Shown here piece by piece: positions 24,580 to 32,427 of a DNA stretch of 64,000 nt (positions are counted from its first letter, which is position 1; every line of letters starts with the position of its first letter). A program made the position numbers and the translations under genes. The notes beneath the pieces are model-generated. The model made no database searches. It saw only the letters and a program-made list of their open reading frames with translations, and was not told where the DNA came from. This DNA comes from Saccharothrix sp. ST-888 (GTDB taxonomy: Bacteria > Actinomycetota > Actinomycetes > Streptomycetales > Streptomycetaceae). The stretch is taken from assembly GCF_000955975.1 (NCBI RefSeq), contig NZ_JYJF01000010.1, positions 39,922 to 103,921 of the forward strand. The letters run 5' to 3'.

Positions 24580-24589
24580 GCGGCACCCG

Positions 24590-24615
24590 GCCGGCCGGGG
24601 CAAGCCCCGGCCGGC
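24590..24615. terminator. Bidirectional hairpin between convergent genes
   Basis: Arms 24590-24600 (GCCGGCCGGGG) and 24605-24615 (CCCCGGCCGGC) with loop CAAG sit between the nuclease-TerD stop (24579) and the GNAT stop (24623). Eleven perfect pairs; likely terminates both genes. Confidence 0.75.
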
Positions 24616-24622
24616 GCCTCCG

Positions 24623-25540
24623 CTAGCTCAGTTCGCGGGTGTACTTCCACTCGCTCGCACACCGCTCGTACCCGAGCCAGGCGTTGATCGCCAGCATCGG
24701 CGCGTTCGTCGCGTCGTTGCTGGTGTAGGCGTCGGTGAAGCCGGCCGCGCGGGCGCGGTGCAGGGAGTGGGTCTTGGCGAGCTTGGCGAGACCGCGCCCC
24801 CGGTACTCGGCGCCGGTGGTGGTGAACGCCGACCAGTAGCGGCGGGCACCGTCCGAGTGGACCGCCGCGAAGGCGGCCGGCCGGCCGTCCAGCACGGCGA
24901 CGGTGGTGAGGTCCCGGTCGAGGTCGGGGCGGCCCCAGATCGCGGTGAGCCACTCCTGGTAGCCCTGGTCGGCCGAGTCCAGCTCGCCGGGCTCGTCGCC
25001 GGTGCCCTCGATGTCCAGCAGGTAGATCGGGTGCGGGTCGTCCAGGAAGTCTGCGGCCGTGCGCAGTTCGACGCCTGGCGGGAGCTCGGGGACGGGCCGC
25101 AGGGCGGCGGTGAGGTCGAGGTGCGCGAAGTGCGCGCTGCGCCCGGCCAGGTAGCCCCGGTGGGCGGCGAAGGTACGGGCCTCGGGCTCGTCGTCGACCC
25201 AGGCGTGGACCCGGCTCACCCCGTGCGCGGCCAGGTGCTGCTCGGCCGCCGTGAGCAGGGCCCCGCCCACGCCCCGGCCCCGGTACCCGGGCAGCACACT
25301 GGCATTGGCGCTGCCCTGCCCCTTGGTACTGCTGTCCGCGTGCACCGTGCAGCGGGCGGTGCCGACCACCCGGCCGTCCAGTTCGGCGACCAGCAGGCGG
25401 TAGTGCTGGTCGGGGGCGGCGTTGGCGACGGTCCAGCGGACGGCGTCGGGCGTCATCAGGAGGTGCGGGCGGCCCGCGCTGTACGCGGCGGAGGCCGCCT
25501 CGGCGTCGGCGGGGCGGAAATCACGGATCATCAGAGTCAT
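24623..25540 (-). CDS. Tandem GNAT acetyltransferase
   Basis: A 305-residue protein with two GNAT folds. The N-terminal one has the acetyl-CoA loop SVLPGYRGRGVGGALLTAAE; the C-terminal one has TGAEYRGRGLAKLAKTHSLH and TNAPMLAINAWLGYE. Double-GNAT proteins of this kind include mycothiol synthase-like and aminoglycoside-modifying relatives, but the acceptor substrate here is unknown. The ATG at 25540 (MTLMIRDFRPADAE) marks the start of the first fold. It is divergent from the DUF692 gene across 250 bp and convergent with the nuclease-TerD fusion. Confidence 0.88.
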   Translation of the reverse strand: MTLMIRDFRPADAEAASAAYSAGRPHLLMTPDAVRWTVANAAPDQHYRLLVAELDGRVVGTARCTVHADSSTKGQGSANASVLPGYRGRGVGGALLTAAEQHLAAHGVSRVHAWVDDEPEARTFAAHRGYLAGRSAHFAHLDLTAALRPVPELPPGVELRTAADFLDDPHPIYLLDIEGTGDEPGELDSADQGYQEWLTAIWGRPDLDRDLTTVAVLDGRPAAFAAVHSDGARRYWSAFTTTGAEYRGRGLAKLAKTHSLHRARAAGFTDAYTSNDATNAPMLAINAWLGYERCASEWKYTRELS

Positions 25541-25790
25541 ATGCCGGCCACGGTAGCCACCGGTCCGATTCCGCGCACCCGGTTTTCTCCACGTGCCGGA
25601 AAGCTCAAGTTCAGCTCTGAGTTTGCCGGGTGCGGGTTGGCAACCGGCCGACCCGGATAGACCCTCAGCAAGGGGACGTGAGAGCGCAACGACGCCCTCT
25701 CTCCGGTCTGATGACACGTACATCCCATTTCTCTGACTCAATTGTTCCGTCCGACGCTGTTCGGCGAGCCCTCCGAAGGGGCGGATCCTT

Positions 25791-26642
25791 ATGACGTCTT
25801 CTGCAAGTACCTTGCCCCGGCTGGGAGTCGGGATCGGCTGGCGGGCAGAGATCGACACCGTGGTGGAGCGGCTGCCCGGCCTGGACTGGGTCGAGGTGGT
25901 CGCCGAGAACCTCTGCCTCGACCACCTGCGCGCCGGTGAGCTGCCCGAGTCGCTGCGGGTGCTGCGGGAGCGCGGTGTGGCCGCCGTCCCGCACGGGGTG
26001 GCGCTGGGCCTCGGCGGCGCCGAACTGCCCGATCCCGACCGCCTGTCGCGGCTGGCCGCAGCGGCCCAGGCGCTGGAGGCCCCGCTGGTCAGCGAGCACC
26101 TGGCGTTCGTCCGGGCCGGCGGGCTGGAGGCGGGCCACCTGCTGCCGGTACCGCGCTCGCGGGACTCGCTGCGGGTGATCGCGGAGAACGTCCGGATCGC
26201 CCAGCAGGAACTCCCGGTGCCGTTGGCGCTGGAGAACATCGCCGCCCATCTGGCCTGGCCCGAGGACGAGTTCAGCGAAGGCGAGTTCCTGGCCGAACTC
26301 GTCGAGCGGACCGGTGTCCGGCTCCTGATCGACGTCGCCAATCTGCACACCAACCGGGTCAACCTGGGCCTGGACGTCGCCGCCGAACTCGACCGGCTGC
26401 CGCTGGAGGCCATCGCCTACGTCCATGTCGCGGGCGGGATCGAGGTCGACGGGGTCTGGCACGACACCCACGCCCACCCGGTGACCGGGCCCGTCCTGGA
26501 CGCCCTGGCCCAGCTCTGCGAGCGGGCCGTACCGCCCGGCGTCCTGCTGGAACGGGACGACCACTACCCGCCGCCCGCCGAACTGGCGGGCGAGCTCGAC
26601 GCGATCCGCGCGGTACTGGACGGGGAGTTGGAGCATGTCTGA
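25791..26642 (+). CDS. DUF692 multinuclear non-haem iron enzyme (MbnB/TglH/BufB-like)
   Basis: A 283-residue DUF692 (UPF0276) TIM-barrel protein. Expected metal ligands are visible in order: PHGVALGLGG, PLVSEHLAFV, ALENIAAHL, LLIDVANLHTN, YVHVAGG, HDTHAHP and LLERDDHYPP. The family (now called MNIO) includes MbnB, TglH, ChrH and the bufferin enzymes; with a partner protein these oxidatively rework Cys residues in ribosomal peptides. The ATG at 25791 follows GAAGGGGCGG. The gene overlaps the next by 8 nt and lies ahead of a membrane protein with a Cys-rich tail, the likely substrate. Enzyme class is confident; substrate is inference. Confidence 0.9.
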   Translation: MTSSASTLPRLGVGIGWRAEIDTVVERLPGLDWVEVVAENLCLDHLRAGELPESLRVLRERGVAAVPHGVALGLGGAELPDPDRLSRLAAAAQALEAPLVSEHLAFVRAGGLEAGHLLPVPRSRDSLRVIAENVRIAQQELPVPLALENIAAHLAWPEDEFSEGEFLAELVERTGVRLLIDVANLHTNRVNLGLDVAAELDRLPLEAIAYVHVAGGIEVDGVWHDTHAHPVTGPVLDALAQLCERAVPPGVLLERDDHYPPPAELAGELDAIRAVLDGELEHV

Positions 26643-27066
26643 GCACTTCGAGTACCTGGCCGAGGGGGGCGACCCGGAGCTGGTGGTGGCCCGGGCACGG
26701 CTGGCGCGGCGTCAGGCTGAGCTGCTGTCCGCACTGGTCGCGGGCGGCCCGGTGCCGGAGGGTTTCGACCGGGAGCAGGTCCGGATCCAGGCCCAGGGCC
26801 TGCTCGCCAAGCGCCGCGACACCGTGGCCCGGGTGGCGCCGGAGGTCCCGCGGATCCTCGGCGCCCAGTACCGTCCGCTGTTCCGCAGGTACGCGCGGCA
26901 GGGGCCCGCCGTCGGGGGCTACCGGGCGGACGCACGGGCCTTCGCCGAGTGGGCGGTCGACTGGGCCGCCGTCGGCGCACCGGACACGCCCTGGCGGCCC
27001 GCCCTGGAGCGCTGGCTGCGGCCCGCCGAACCGCCCCGCCGCCGCTGGCGCCGCTTCCACGGCTGA
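26635..27066 (+). CDS. Small alpha-helical partner of the DUF692 enzyme
   Basis: A 143-residue, Arg/Ala-rich protein with no signal or membrane segment and no Cys. It reads MSEHFEYLAEGGDPELVVAR, then RRQAELLSALVAGGPVPEGF, KRRDTVARVAPEVPRILG and a basic C-terminus. The segment LLSALVAGGPVPEGFD resembles the N-terminal alpha region of partner proteins found next to DUF692 enzymes (DUF2063-like), but this is only a weak impression. The 8-nt overlap with the DUF692 stop indicates translational coupling and joint function. A peptide-binding or recognition role is inferred from context. Confidence 0.7.
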   Translation: MSEHFEYLAEGGDPELVVARARLARRQAELLSALVAGGPVPEGFDREQVRIQAQGLLAKRRDTVARVAPEVPRILGAQYRPLFRRYARQGPAVGGYRADARAFAEWAVDWAAVGAPDTPWRPALERWLRPAEPPRRRWRRFHG

Positions 27067-27143
27067 CCGGGGCCGCACCGCCGGCCCGGTCGCCGCACCC
27101 GTACCCGCACCCGCACTCGCCGCCACCGCCCACGGCAGGCACC

Positions 27144-27179
27144 CAGCACCAGCACCAGCACCAGCACCAGCACCAGCAC
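27144..27179 (+). repeat. Six tandem CAGCAC hexamers upstream of the Cys-tail gene
   Basis: Six perfect CAGCAC units occupy 27144-27179, within the 169-bp gap between the small partner gene and the TIGR04222 gene, 57 bp before the latter's ATG. More imperfect C/A/G-rich repeats precede it (about 27095-27135). Unit-number changes would alter promoter or leader spacing, not a reading frame. No gene covers it convincingly. Confidence 0.9.
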
Positions 27180-27235
27180 CACACCGGACCGCCTCACCCG
27201 GCCCGGTGGTTCGACTCACGTACGGGGGAACCGAG

Positions 27236-28318
27236 ATGTGGTACACCGAGTTCGCCGCCGCCACCACCCTGCTGGTGGGCGCGGGCCTGTGGACGTCCGG
27301 CGCGCTGCAACGGATGCGCCGGGTACCGAAGCCGCAGGGACTGCCCGGTCGCGGCCTGCCGCTGCCGGACGCCGCCTTCCTCGCGGGCGGCCCGGTCCGG
27401 GCCGCCGAGGTGGTGATCGTCCGGATGCAGCAGGAGGGCCGGCTGATCGTCTCCCGGGACGGGCTGGCCACCGTGACCGACCCGCAGCCGAAGGACCCGG
27501 CCGAGGTCGTGCTGATCGAGGCCGCCGGCCCGAACCGTCAGCGTGAACTGGCCCTGCTGCAAAGGGCGGTGATGCGCAGCCCGGAGATCCAGCAGATCGG
27601 CGACCGGCTGGCCGAGCGCGGGTTGATGCGGCGGCCCGAGCTGTACCGCGCCGTCGTCCGGGCCCGGCGGCTGCTCCAGTTCTCGCTGCTGGTCACCGTG
27701 GTGCTGGGGGTGCTGACCACCGTGCTCTGGGCCACCTTGCCCACACCGGACCGGGATGCCAGTACGCCGCCGTTCTTCGCCTTCTTCGGCCTGCTGCTGC
27801 TCGGCGTGGTCTGGCTGACCGCGACCAAGCCGGGCAGGAGCCGGGTCACCCCGGCCGGACTGCGCCAGCTGAGCCTGATGAAGACCGGTTCCTCGCCGTG
27901 GCGGCCGGCCGTCGGGGCCAGTGCGGCCACCGCGCTGCTGCTGGGCGCGGTCGCGCTGGACGGTGTGGAGACGCTGGAGGACGAGGACCTGCGCAGTGCA
28001 CTGAAGGACCGGGTCCGCTCGGCGGCCGGCGGCAGTTCGGACGGCGTCGGCTACGGAGCCGCCTTCGGCGCCGACGCGGGGGCGGCGGTGGCCTGGTGCT
28101 CGTCCTCCTCGCCCGACAGCGGTTCCGGCGGCTCGCACGGCGGCTCGCACGGCTCGTCCTGCGGATCGTCGAGCGGCTGCGGTTCCTCCTCGGGCCACAG
28201 CGGCGGCTCGTCCGGCCACAGCTGTTCCTCGAGTCACAGCTGCTCGTCGGGGCACAGCGGTTGCTCGTCCAGCAGCTGTTCGTCCGGGAGCAGTTGCGGC
28301 TCCGGGTGTGGTTCGTAA
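27236..28318 (+). CDS. TIGR04222-type membrane protein with Ser/Gly/Cys/His tail
   Basis: A 360-residue membrane protein. A segment near the N-terminus (TEFAAATTLLVGAGLW) and two central ones (FSLLVTVVLGVLTTVLW and FFGLLLLGVVWLTAT) span the membrane. The soluble part holds the family core PDAAFLAGGPVRAAEVVIVR and EIQQIGDRLAERGLM. The last 73 residues (288-360) are low-complexity: 37 Ser, 19 Gly, 9 Cys, 6 His, 1 Pro and 1 Asp, ending SSCGSGCGS. Such Cys-bearing tails are characteristic of this family. Placed after a DUF692 enzyme and its partner, the tail is a good candidate for multiple Cys modification or metal binding. Start ATG 27236; its ribosome site is weak. Confidence 0.85.
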   Translation: MWYTEFAAATTLLVGAGLWTSGALQRMRRVPKPQGLPGRGLPLPDAAFLAGGPVRAAEVVIVRMQQEGRLIVSRDGLATVTDPQPKDPAEVVLIEAAGPNRQRELALLQRAVMRSPEIQQIGDRLAERGLMRRPELYRAVVRARRLLQFSLLVTVVLGVLTTVLWATLPTPDRDASTPPFFAFFGLLLLGVVWLTATKPGRSRVTPAGLRQLSLMKTGSSPWRPAVGASAATALLLGAVALDGVETLEDEDLRSALKDRVRSAAGGSSDGVGYGAAFGADAGAAVAWCSSSSPDSGSGGSHGGSHGSSCGSSSGCGSSSGHSGGSSGHSCSSSHSCSSGHSGCSSSSCSSGSSCGSGCGS

Positions 28319-28398
28319 GCCGCCCAGCGGTCACAGTTCGATATCACGAATCAGAAATTCACTTCCCCGAACGGCCGGTCAGGTCTAGAAACAGCCCC

Positions 28399-29154
28399 AT
28401 GTGGTTGCTCTTTCTGATACCCGCCTTCCTGGCCGCCGCGCTCTCCTGCCTCCGGCTGGTCAGGGTGACGGCAACCGCAGACGCACTCTCCGGGGCCGAG
28501 ACCGGCCGGCCCTCCGACGCCACCGGGATCGGCCTGTACGAGACCGCGTACCTGGCCGGCGGCCCGGTGCGGGTGGTCGATCTCGCGCTGGTGCTGATGG
28601 CCGCCCAGGGGCGGCTTCACCTGGCGCACACCGGCTGGACCAGCGTCGTGGACCCGCAGGGCCGCAACCGGCTGGAGCGCACGCTGATCGAGAGCATCGG
28701 CCCCGAGGGCCAGTGCCGGACGGCCGATCTCCGCGCCGAACTCGCCACCAACCCGGCCGTGCTGGAGATCGGCGGACGGCTGGTGCTGGCGGGTCTGGCC
28801 ACCCCGGCGATCGTCCAGGAGGCCACCTCGACGGCGGTCCGCCAGGTGCGGCAGGCACTGCTGCTGAGCCTGCTGCTGCTCGGGGCGTCCATCGCACTGA
28901 CGCCCGACCGGGGGGAGGCAGGGGCCGCCGTCGCCTGGTTCGCCCTGCCCCTGGTGCTCACCAGCGGGACGCTGCTGATGGCCCGGGTCGACGTCCACCC
29001 CTACACCCGCTGGGCCACCCACGCCGGGCAGCAGGCACTGCACGCGGTCCACTCCGACCCGGGCGGCACCGAGCAGGAACTGCTCACGGCCGTCGCCATG
29101 GTCGGCCCCGCCGCCCTGCCGGACGCCCGGCTCCGCGCGGCCCTGCGCAACTAG
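28399..29154 (+). CDS. Tail-less TIGR04222-like paralogue
   Basis: A 251-residue membrane protein paralogous to its upstream neighbour. It shares the core LYETAYLAGGPVRVVDLALV (compare LPDAAFLAGGPVRAAEVVIV), the DPQ turn, and NPAVLEIGGRLVLAGLATP (compare SPEIQQIGDRLAERGLMRR). One segment at the N-terminus (WLLFLIPAFLAAALSCL) and a central pair (LLLSLLLLGASIAL; WFALPLVLTSGTLLM) cross the membrane. It has no Cys-rich tail. The ATG at 28399 lies 81 nt after the first paralogue, with no strong ribosome site. Possibly a scaffold or partner of the tailed protein. Confidence 0.8.
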   Translation: MWLLFLIPAFLAAALSCLRLVRVTATADALSGAETGRPSDATGIGLYETAYLAGGPVRVVDLALVLMAAQGRLHLAHTGWTSVVDPQGRNRLERTLIESIGPEGQCRTADLRAELATNPAVLEIGGRLVLAGLATPAIVQEATSTAVRQVRQALLLSLLLLGASIALTPDRGEAGAAVAWFALPLVLTSGTLLMARVDVHPYTRWATHAGQQALHAVHSDPGGTEQELLTAVAMVGPAALPDARLRAALRN

Positions 29155-29211
29155 GCCGTGTCTGACAATTCGCGTCGGATCAGCGCCCGGCGGGAATTGT
29201 CAGACACGGCC
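29154..29211. terminator. 18-bp perfect inverted repeat ending the DUF692 cluster
   Basis: Arms 29154-29171 (GGCCGTGTCTGACAATTC) and 29194-29211 (GAATTGTCAGACACGGCC) are perfect, with a 22-nt spacer. The repeat begins at the last base of the paralogue's stop codon and faces hemQ from the other side, so it suits a bidirectional terminator. Its lower G+C and GTGTCTGACA ends also resemble insertion-sequence termini of actinomycetes, so a MITE-like relic is possible. Confidence 0.7.
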
Positions 29212-29283
29212 TGGGGCCCGTCTTCAGGGCGCGGGGCGCCGCAACAGCGGCCCCGCGCCCTGGGGTTGCTCGGACCAGGCCGC

Positions 29284-29997
29284 TCAGACCAGGCCGCTCA
29301 GCAGCTCGGCGACCGGCTTGCGGCGGCCCGTGTAGAACGGGACCTCCTCGCGGACGTGCAGCCGGGCGCGGGACGGCCGCAGGTCGCGCATCAGGTCGAC
29401 GATCCGGTGCAGCTCGTCCGCCTCGAAGGCGAGCAGCCACTCGTAGTCGCCGAGCGCGAACGAGGCCACCGTGTTGGCCCGCACGTCCGGGTAACCGCGC
29501 GCCATCTTGCCGTGCTCGGCGAGCATCGCGCGCCGCTCCTCGTCGGGCAGCAGGTACCACTCGTAGGAGCGCACGAACGGGTACACGCAGACGTACTCGC
29601 GGGCGAGCTCGTCGGCGAGGAACGCCGGGATGTGCGACTTGTTGAACTCCGCCGGGCGGTGCAGCGCCATGTTGGACCAGACCGGCTCCAGGGCGCGGCC
29701 GAAGCCGGTGCGGCGGAAGCGGTTGTACGCCTCCTGCAGGTTGTCCGAGTCCCCGGAGTGCCACCAGATCATCACGTCGGCGTCGGCACGCAGACCGGAC
29801 ACGTCGTAGGTGCCGCGCACCGTGACGTCCTTCGCGGCCAGCTGCTCGAAGAGCTCCTCGACCTCGGCCGCCAGCGCGGCGCGGTCCTCGGGCAGCTCGC
29901 TCTTGAGCTTGAACACCGACCACATGGTGTAGCGGATGACCTTGTTGAGGTCGCGGGCCTTCTTCTTCTCGGGCTGCTGTTCAGTGGACTCAGTCAT
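29284..29997 (-). CDS. hemQ: Coproheme decarboxylase (chlorite-dismutase-like)
   Basis: HemQ oxidatively decarboxylates coprohaem to haem b with peroxide, the last step of the Gram-positive coproporphyrin route. The 237-residue product carries the catalytic Tyr region VCVYPFVRSYEWYLLPDEER, a likely axial His in MLAEHGKMARGYP, and VRANTVASFALGDYEWLLAF. The ATG at 29997 (MTESTEQQPEKKKARDLNKV) is chosen because the fold begins soon after (IRYTMWSVFKLK). Its start overlaps the hemY stop by 4 nt (ATGA), so the two are coupled. Confidence 0.95.
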   Translation of the reverse strand: MTESTEQQPEKKKARDLNKVIRYTMWSVFKLKSELPEDRAALAAEVEELFEQLAAKDVTVRGTYDVSGLRADADVMIWWHSGDSDNLQEAYNRFRRTGFGRALEPVWSNMALHRPAEFNKSHIPAFLADELAREYVCVYPFVRSYEWYLLPDEERRAMLAEHGKMARGYPDVRANTVASFALGDYEWLLAFEADELHRIVDLMRDLRPSRARLHVREEVPFYTGRRKPVAELLSGLV

Positions 29998-31397
29998 GCG
30001 CCCATTGTCCCTTCCGTGACGTGTGTGCCGGTCGCCGGGGTCAACACCTCGCCGACCGCCCGGCGGGCACTGGCGATGCAGGCGGGAATCCCCACCCCGT
30101 CGTAGGCGGCACCGCAGACCGCGAGGCCGCCGACCCGCGCCACCTGCGCGCGGATCCGCTCCACCCGCTCCAGGTGGCCCACCGGGTACTGCGGCAGACC
30201 ACCCCGCCAGCGGGTCACCGCGGTGTCGTACGGCCGCGCGCGCAGGCCCACCGCCGCCCCGAGGTCGGCCAGCGAACGGGCGACCAGCTCCTCGTCCGGC
30301 AGGTCCAGGGCCTGCTCCTCGCGGTGGCGGCCCAGCGAGGTGCGCAGCACGAAGGTGTCCGGCGCACCGCGCTCCAGCCAGCCCCACTTGTTGGAGGAGA
30401 AGGTGGACGCCTTGATCGCCCGGCCGTCGGTCGGCGGCACCAGGAAGCCGCTGCCGGTCAGCGGCACGTCCAGCTCCTCCCGCCGGAAGGCCAGCGTGAC
30501 CAGGGCCATGCCCGCGTACTCGACGGCCTCCAGTTCGGCCGCCGCACCGGGGGCGTCGGTGCGCAGCAGCCGGGCGGCCTGCGGGGCCGGGACGGCCAGC
30601 ACCACCGCGTCGGCGTGCAGGCTCTCGCCGCCGGTGACGACCCGCCAGCCCTCGGGGGTGCGGCGCAGCTCGTCCACCGGGCTGTCGGTGCGCAGGTCGG
30701 CGCCGGCCTTGCGGCAGGCGGCGGCGACCGCCTCGGGGAGCGTGCCGATACCGCCCTCGATCCCCTGGAACACCGGCCCGGCGCTGGTGGGCCGCGTCGC
30801 CAGCTCGTGCACCCCGTCGAGCAGCGAGCCGCCGCTGCGGGCTACCGGCAGCAGCGCGGGGACGGCGGCGCGCAGCGAGATCTCGTCGGCGTGCCCGGCG
30901 TAGACGCCGCCGAGCAGCGGCTCCACCAGCCGGTCGACCACCTCGCGGCCGAGCCGCGCGGCGACGTACTCGCCGATCGGGACGTCGGTGTCGACCGGGG
31001 CGGTGGCCTGCTCGTGCCGGGCCCGCTCCAGCCCCGGGTCGGAGAGCACCCCGGAGGCGGCCAGCGCGTCCAGGTCGCCGGGGACGCCCATCAGCTGTCC
31101 ACCGGGGAGCGGCCGCAGCCCGCCCCTGGTCCAGATCGCGGCCTTCGCCGTGCTCGGCGGCTCCAGCACCTCGGTCAGGCCGACCTGCCGGGCCAGCTCC
31201 ACCGCCTCGGGACGCCGGGCGAGCATCGACTCGGCCCCGAGATCGACCCGCACTCCGCCGACCTCACCCGCCCGCAGCTTCCCGCCGAGCCGCCCCGACG
31301 CCTCCAGCAGCGTGACCCGGGCATCCGCGCAGGCCACGAACGCGGCCGTCAGGCCGGCGATGCCGCCACCGATCACCACGACATGAGGTTCAACCAT
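29994..31397 (-). CDS. hemY: Coproporphyrinogen III oxidase (HemY/CgoX)
   Basis: An FAD enzyme of 467 residues that oxidises coproporphyrinogen III to coproporphyrin III (formerly called protoporphyrinogen oxidase). The dinucleotide-binding start is HVVVIGGGIAGLTAAFVAC, followed by LLEASGRLGGKLRAGEVGG and VDLGAESMLARRPEAVELAR. The C-terminal FAD segment reads LAVCGAAYDGVGIPACIASA. The ATG at 31397 is the first sensible start before the Rossmann fold. It precedes hemQ with a 4-nt overlap. hemE lies beyond an opposing SDR gene, so the haem genes are close but not one operon. Confidence 0.94.
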   Translation of the reverse strand: MVEPHVVVIGGGIAGLTAAFVACADARVTLLEASGRLGGKLRAGEVGGVRVDLGAESMLARRPEAVELARQVGLTEVLEPPSTAKAAIWTRGGLRPLPGGQLMGVPGDLDALAASGVLSDPGLERARHEQATAPVDTDVPIGEYVAARLGREVVDRLVEPLLGGVYAGHADEISLRAAVPALLPVARSGGSLLDGVHELATRPTSAGPVFQGIEGGIGTLPEAVAAACRKAGADLRTDSPVDELRRTPEGWRVVTGGESLHADAVVLAVPAPQAARLLRTDAPGAAAELEAVEYAGMALVTLAFRREELDVPLTGSGFLVPPTDGRAIKASTFSSNKWGWLERGAPDTFVLRTSLGRHREEQALDLPDEELVARSLADLGAAVGLRARPYDTAVTRWRGGLPQYPVGHLERVERIRAQVARVGGLAVCGAAYDGVGIPACIASARRAVGEVLTPATGTHVTEGTMGA

Positions 31398-31593
31398 GCT
31401 TCGCAGTCTTGCAGAGCTCACACCCGCGCCCGCGCCCGGTGCACCGCCGACGGCGCTCCGGGGCGTCCGGACCGTCCGCCCGCTCGCACACGCGCGGAGA
31501 GATTTTCCGGGCGAGGCTGTCACATCCGGCCCGGCTGTCCCGTCTGCCTGGTGTGCCGCCGAGGTGGCGGGGGACGAACGGAAGGGCAGGGCA

Positions 31594-32367
31594 GTGGAGA
31601 ACACCGTGCTGGTGACCGGGGCGACCGGAGTGCTGGGGCGCGAGGTGGTGGCGCGGCTGCGGGGCGCCGGGGTGCCGGTCCGTGCGCTGACCCGGCGGAC
31701 GGAGCTGCCCGAGGATCCCGGGGTGGCGTGGTTCACCGGCGATCTGGCGACCGGTGCCGGGGTGGACGCGGCGGTCGCCGGCGTCCACACGATCGTCCAC
31801 TGCGCAAGCGACGCCCGGCACTTCAGGCAGGACATCCCCGCGCTGCGGAACCTGATCGCCGCGGCGAGGCGCGCCGGAGTCGAGCACGTCGTCAACATCT
31901 CGATCGTCGGCGTCGACCGGATCACGTACCCGTACTACGCGGTCAAGCTGGAGGGCGAGCGGATCCTGGAGGCGTCGGGGCTCGGCTGGAGCAACCTGCG
32001 CGCCACCCAGTTCCCGGAACTGCTCAACACGGCACTCGGGTTCCTCGCCAGACTCCCGGTGGTCCTGGCCCCGTCCGGGACCGGGTTCCAGCCGGTGGAC
32101 CAGGGCGAAGTGGCCGACCGGCTGGTCGAGTTGGCGCTCGGCGGACCGGCGGGCCGGGTGCCGGACCTGGCCGGCCCGCAGGTGCACCCGGCGACCGAGC
32201 TGGCCCGGAGCTGGCTGCGGGCCGCGGGCAAGCGCCGCCCGGTGCTGGCGGTGCGCATCCCGGGGAAGGTGGGTGCCGGCTTCCGCGCCGGTGTGCACAC
32301 CGCCCCCGACCGCGCGGTGGGCCGGCGCACCTGGGAGCAGTACCTGGCCGAACGGGTCGCCCGCTGA
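31594..32367 (+). CDS. Atypical SDR / NAD(P)-binding NmrA-like protein
   Basis: A 257-residue Rossmann protein: VENTVLVTGATGVLGREVVA (the G-A-T-G-x-x-G loop), VHTIVHCASDARHFRQDIPA and ARRAGVEHVVNISIVGVDRI, followed by YPYYAVKLEGERILEASG with the Tyr-x-x-x-Lys pair. These fit atypical SDRs of the complex I intermediate/NmrA type that may act as redox sensors or reductases. The GTG at 31594 has GGCAGGGCA upstream. It lies between hemY and hemE, on the opposite strand to both, and converges on hemE. No direct haem role is evident. Confidence 0.85.
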   Translation: MENTVLVTGATGVLGREVVARLRGAGVPVRALTRRTELPEDPGVAWFTGDLATGAGVDAAVAGVHTIVHCASDARHFRQDIPALRNLIAAARRAGVEHVVNISIVGVDRITYPYYAVKLEGERILEASGLGWSNLRATQFPELLNTALGFLARLPVVLAPSGTGFQPVDQGEVADRLVELALGGPAGRVPDLAGPQVHPATELARSWLRAAGKRRPVLAVRIPGKVGAGFRAGVHTAPDRAVGRRTWEQYLAERVAR

Positions 32368-32427
32368 CCGCACACCCGCCGGCCGGGGGCCCCGGCGGCA
32401 GACCGACGCCACCGGGGCCCCGGTGGG

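Noticed and set aside
25537..25728. 63-codon minus-strand frame in the gap between GNAT and DUF692 genes as a small precursor peptide
   Set aside because: It overlaps the GNAT start region, lacks a ribosome site and a leader-core pattern; more likely noncoding promoter DNA.
27120..27184. Repetitive Trp-Cys peptide on the minus strand and His-Gln peptide on the plus strand
   Set aside because: Both are simply translations of the CAGCAC array; no start, ribosome site or conserved context.
32409..32424. GC-rich 16-bp palindrome between the SDR and hemE stops as a dedicated terminator
   Set aside because: Too short and loop-less to separate from general GC palindromes; left uncalled.
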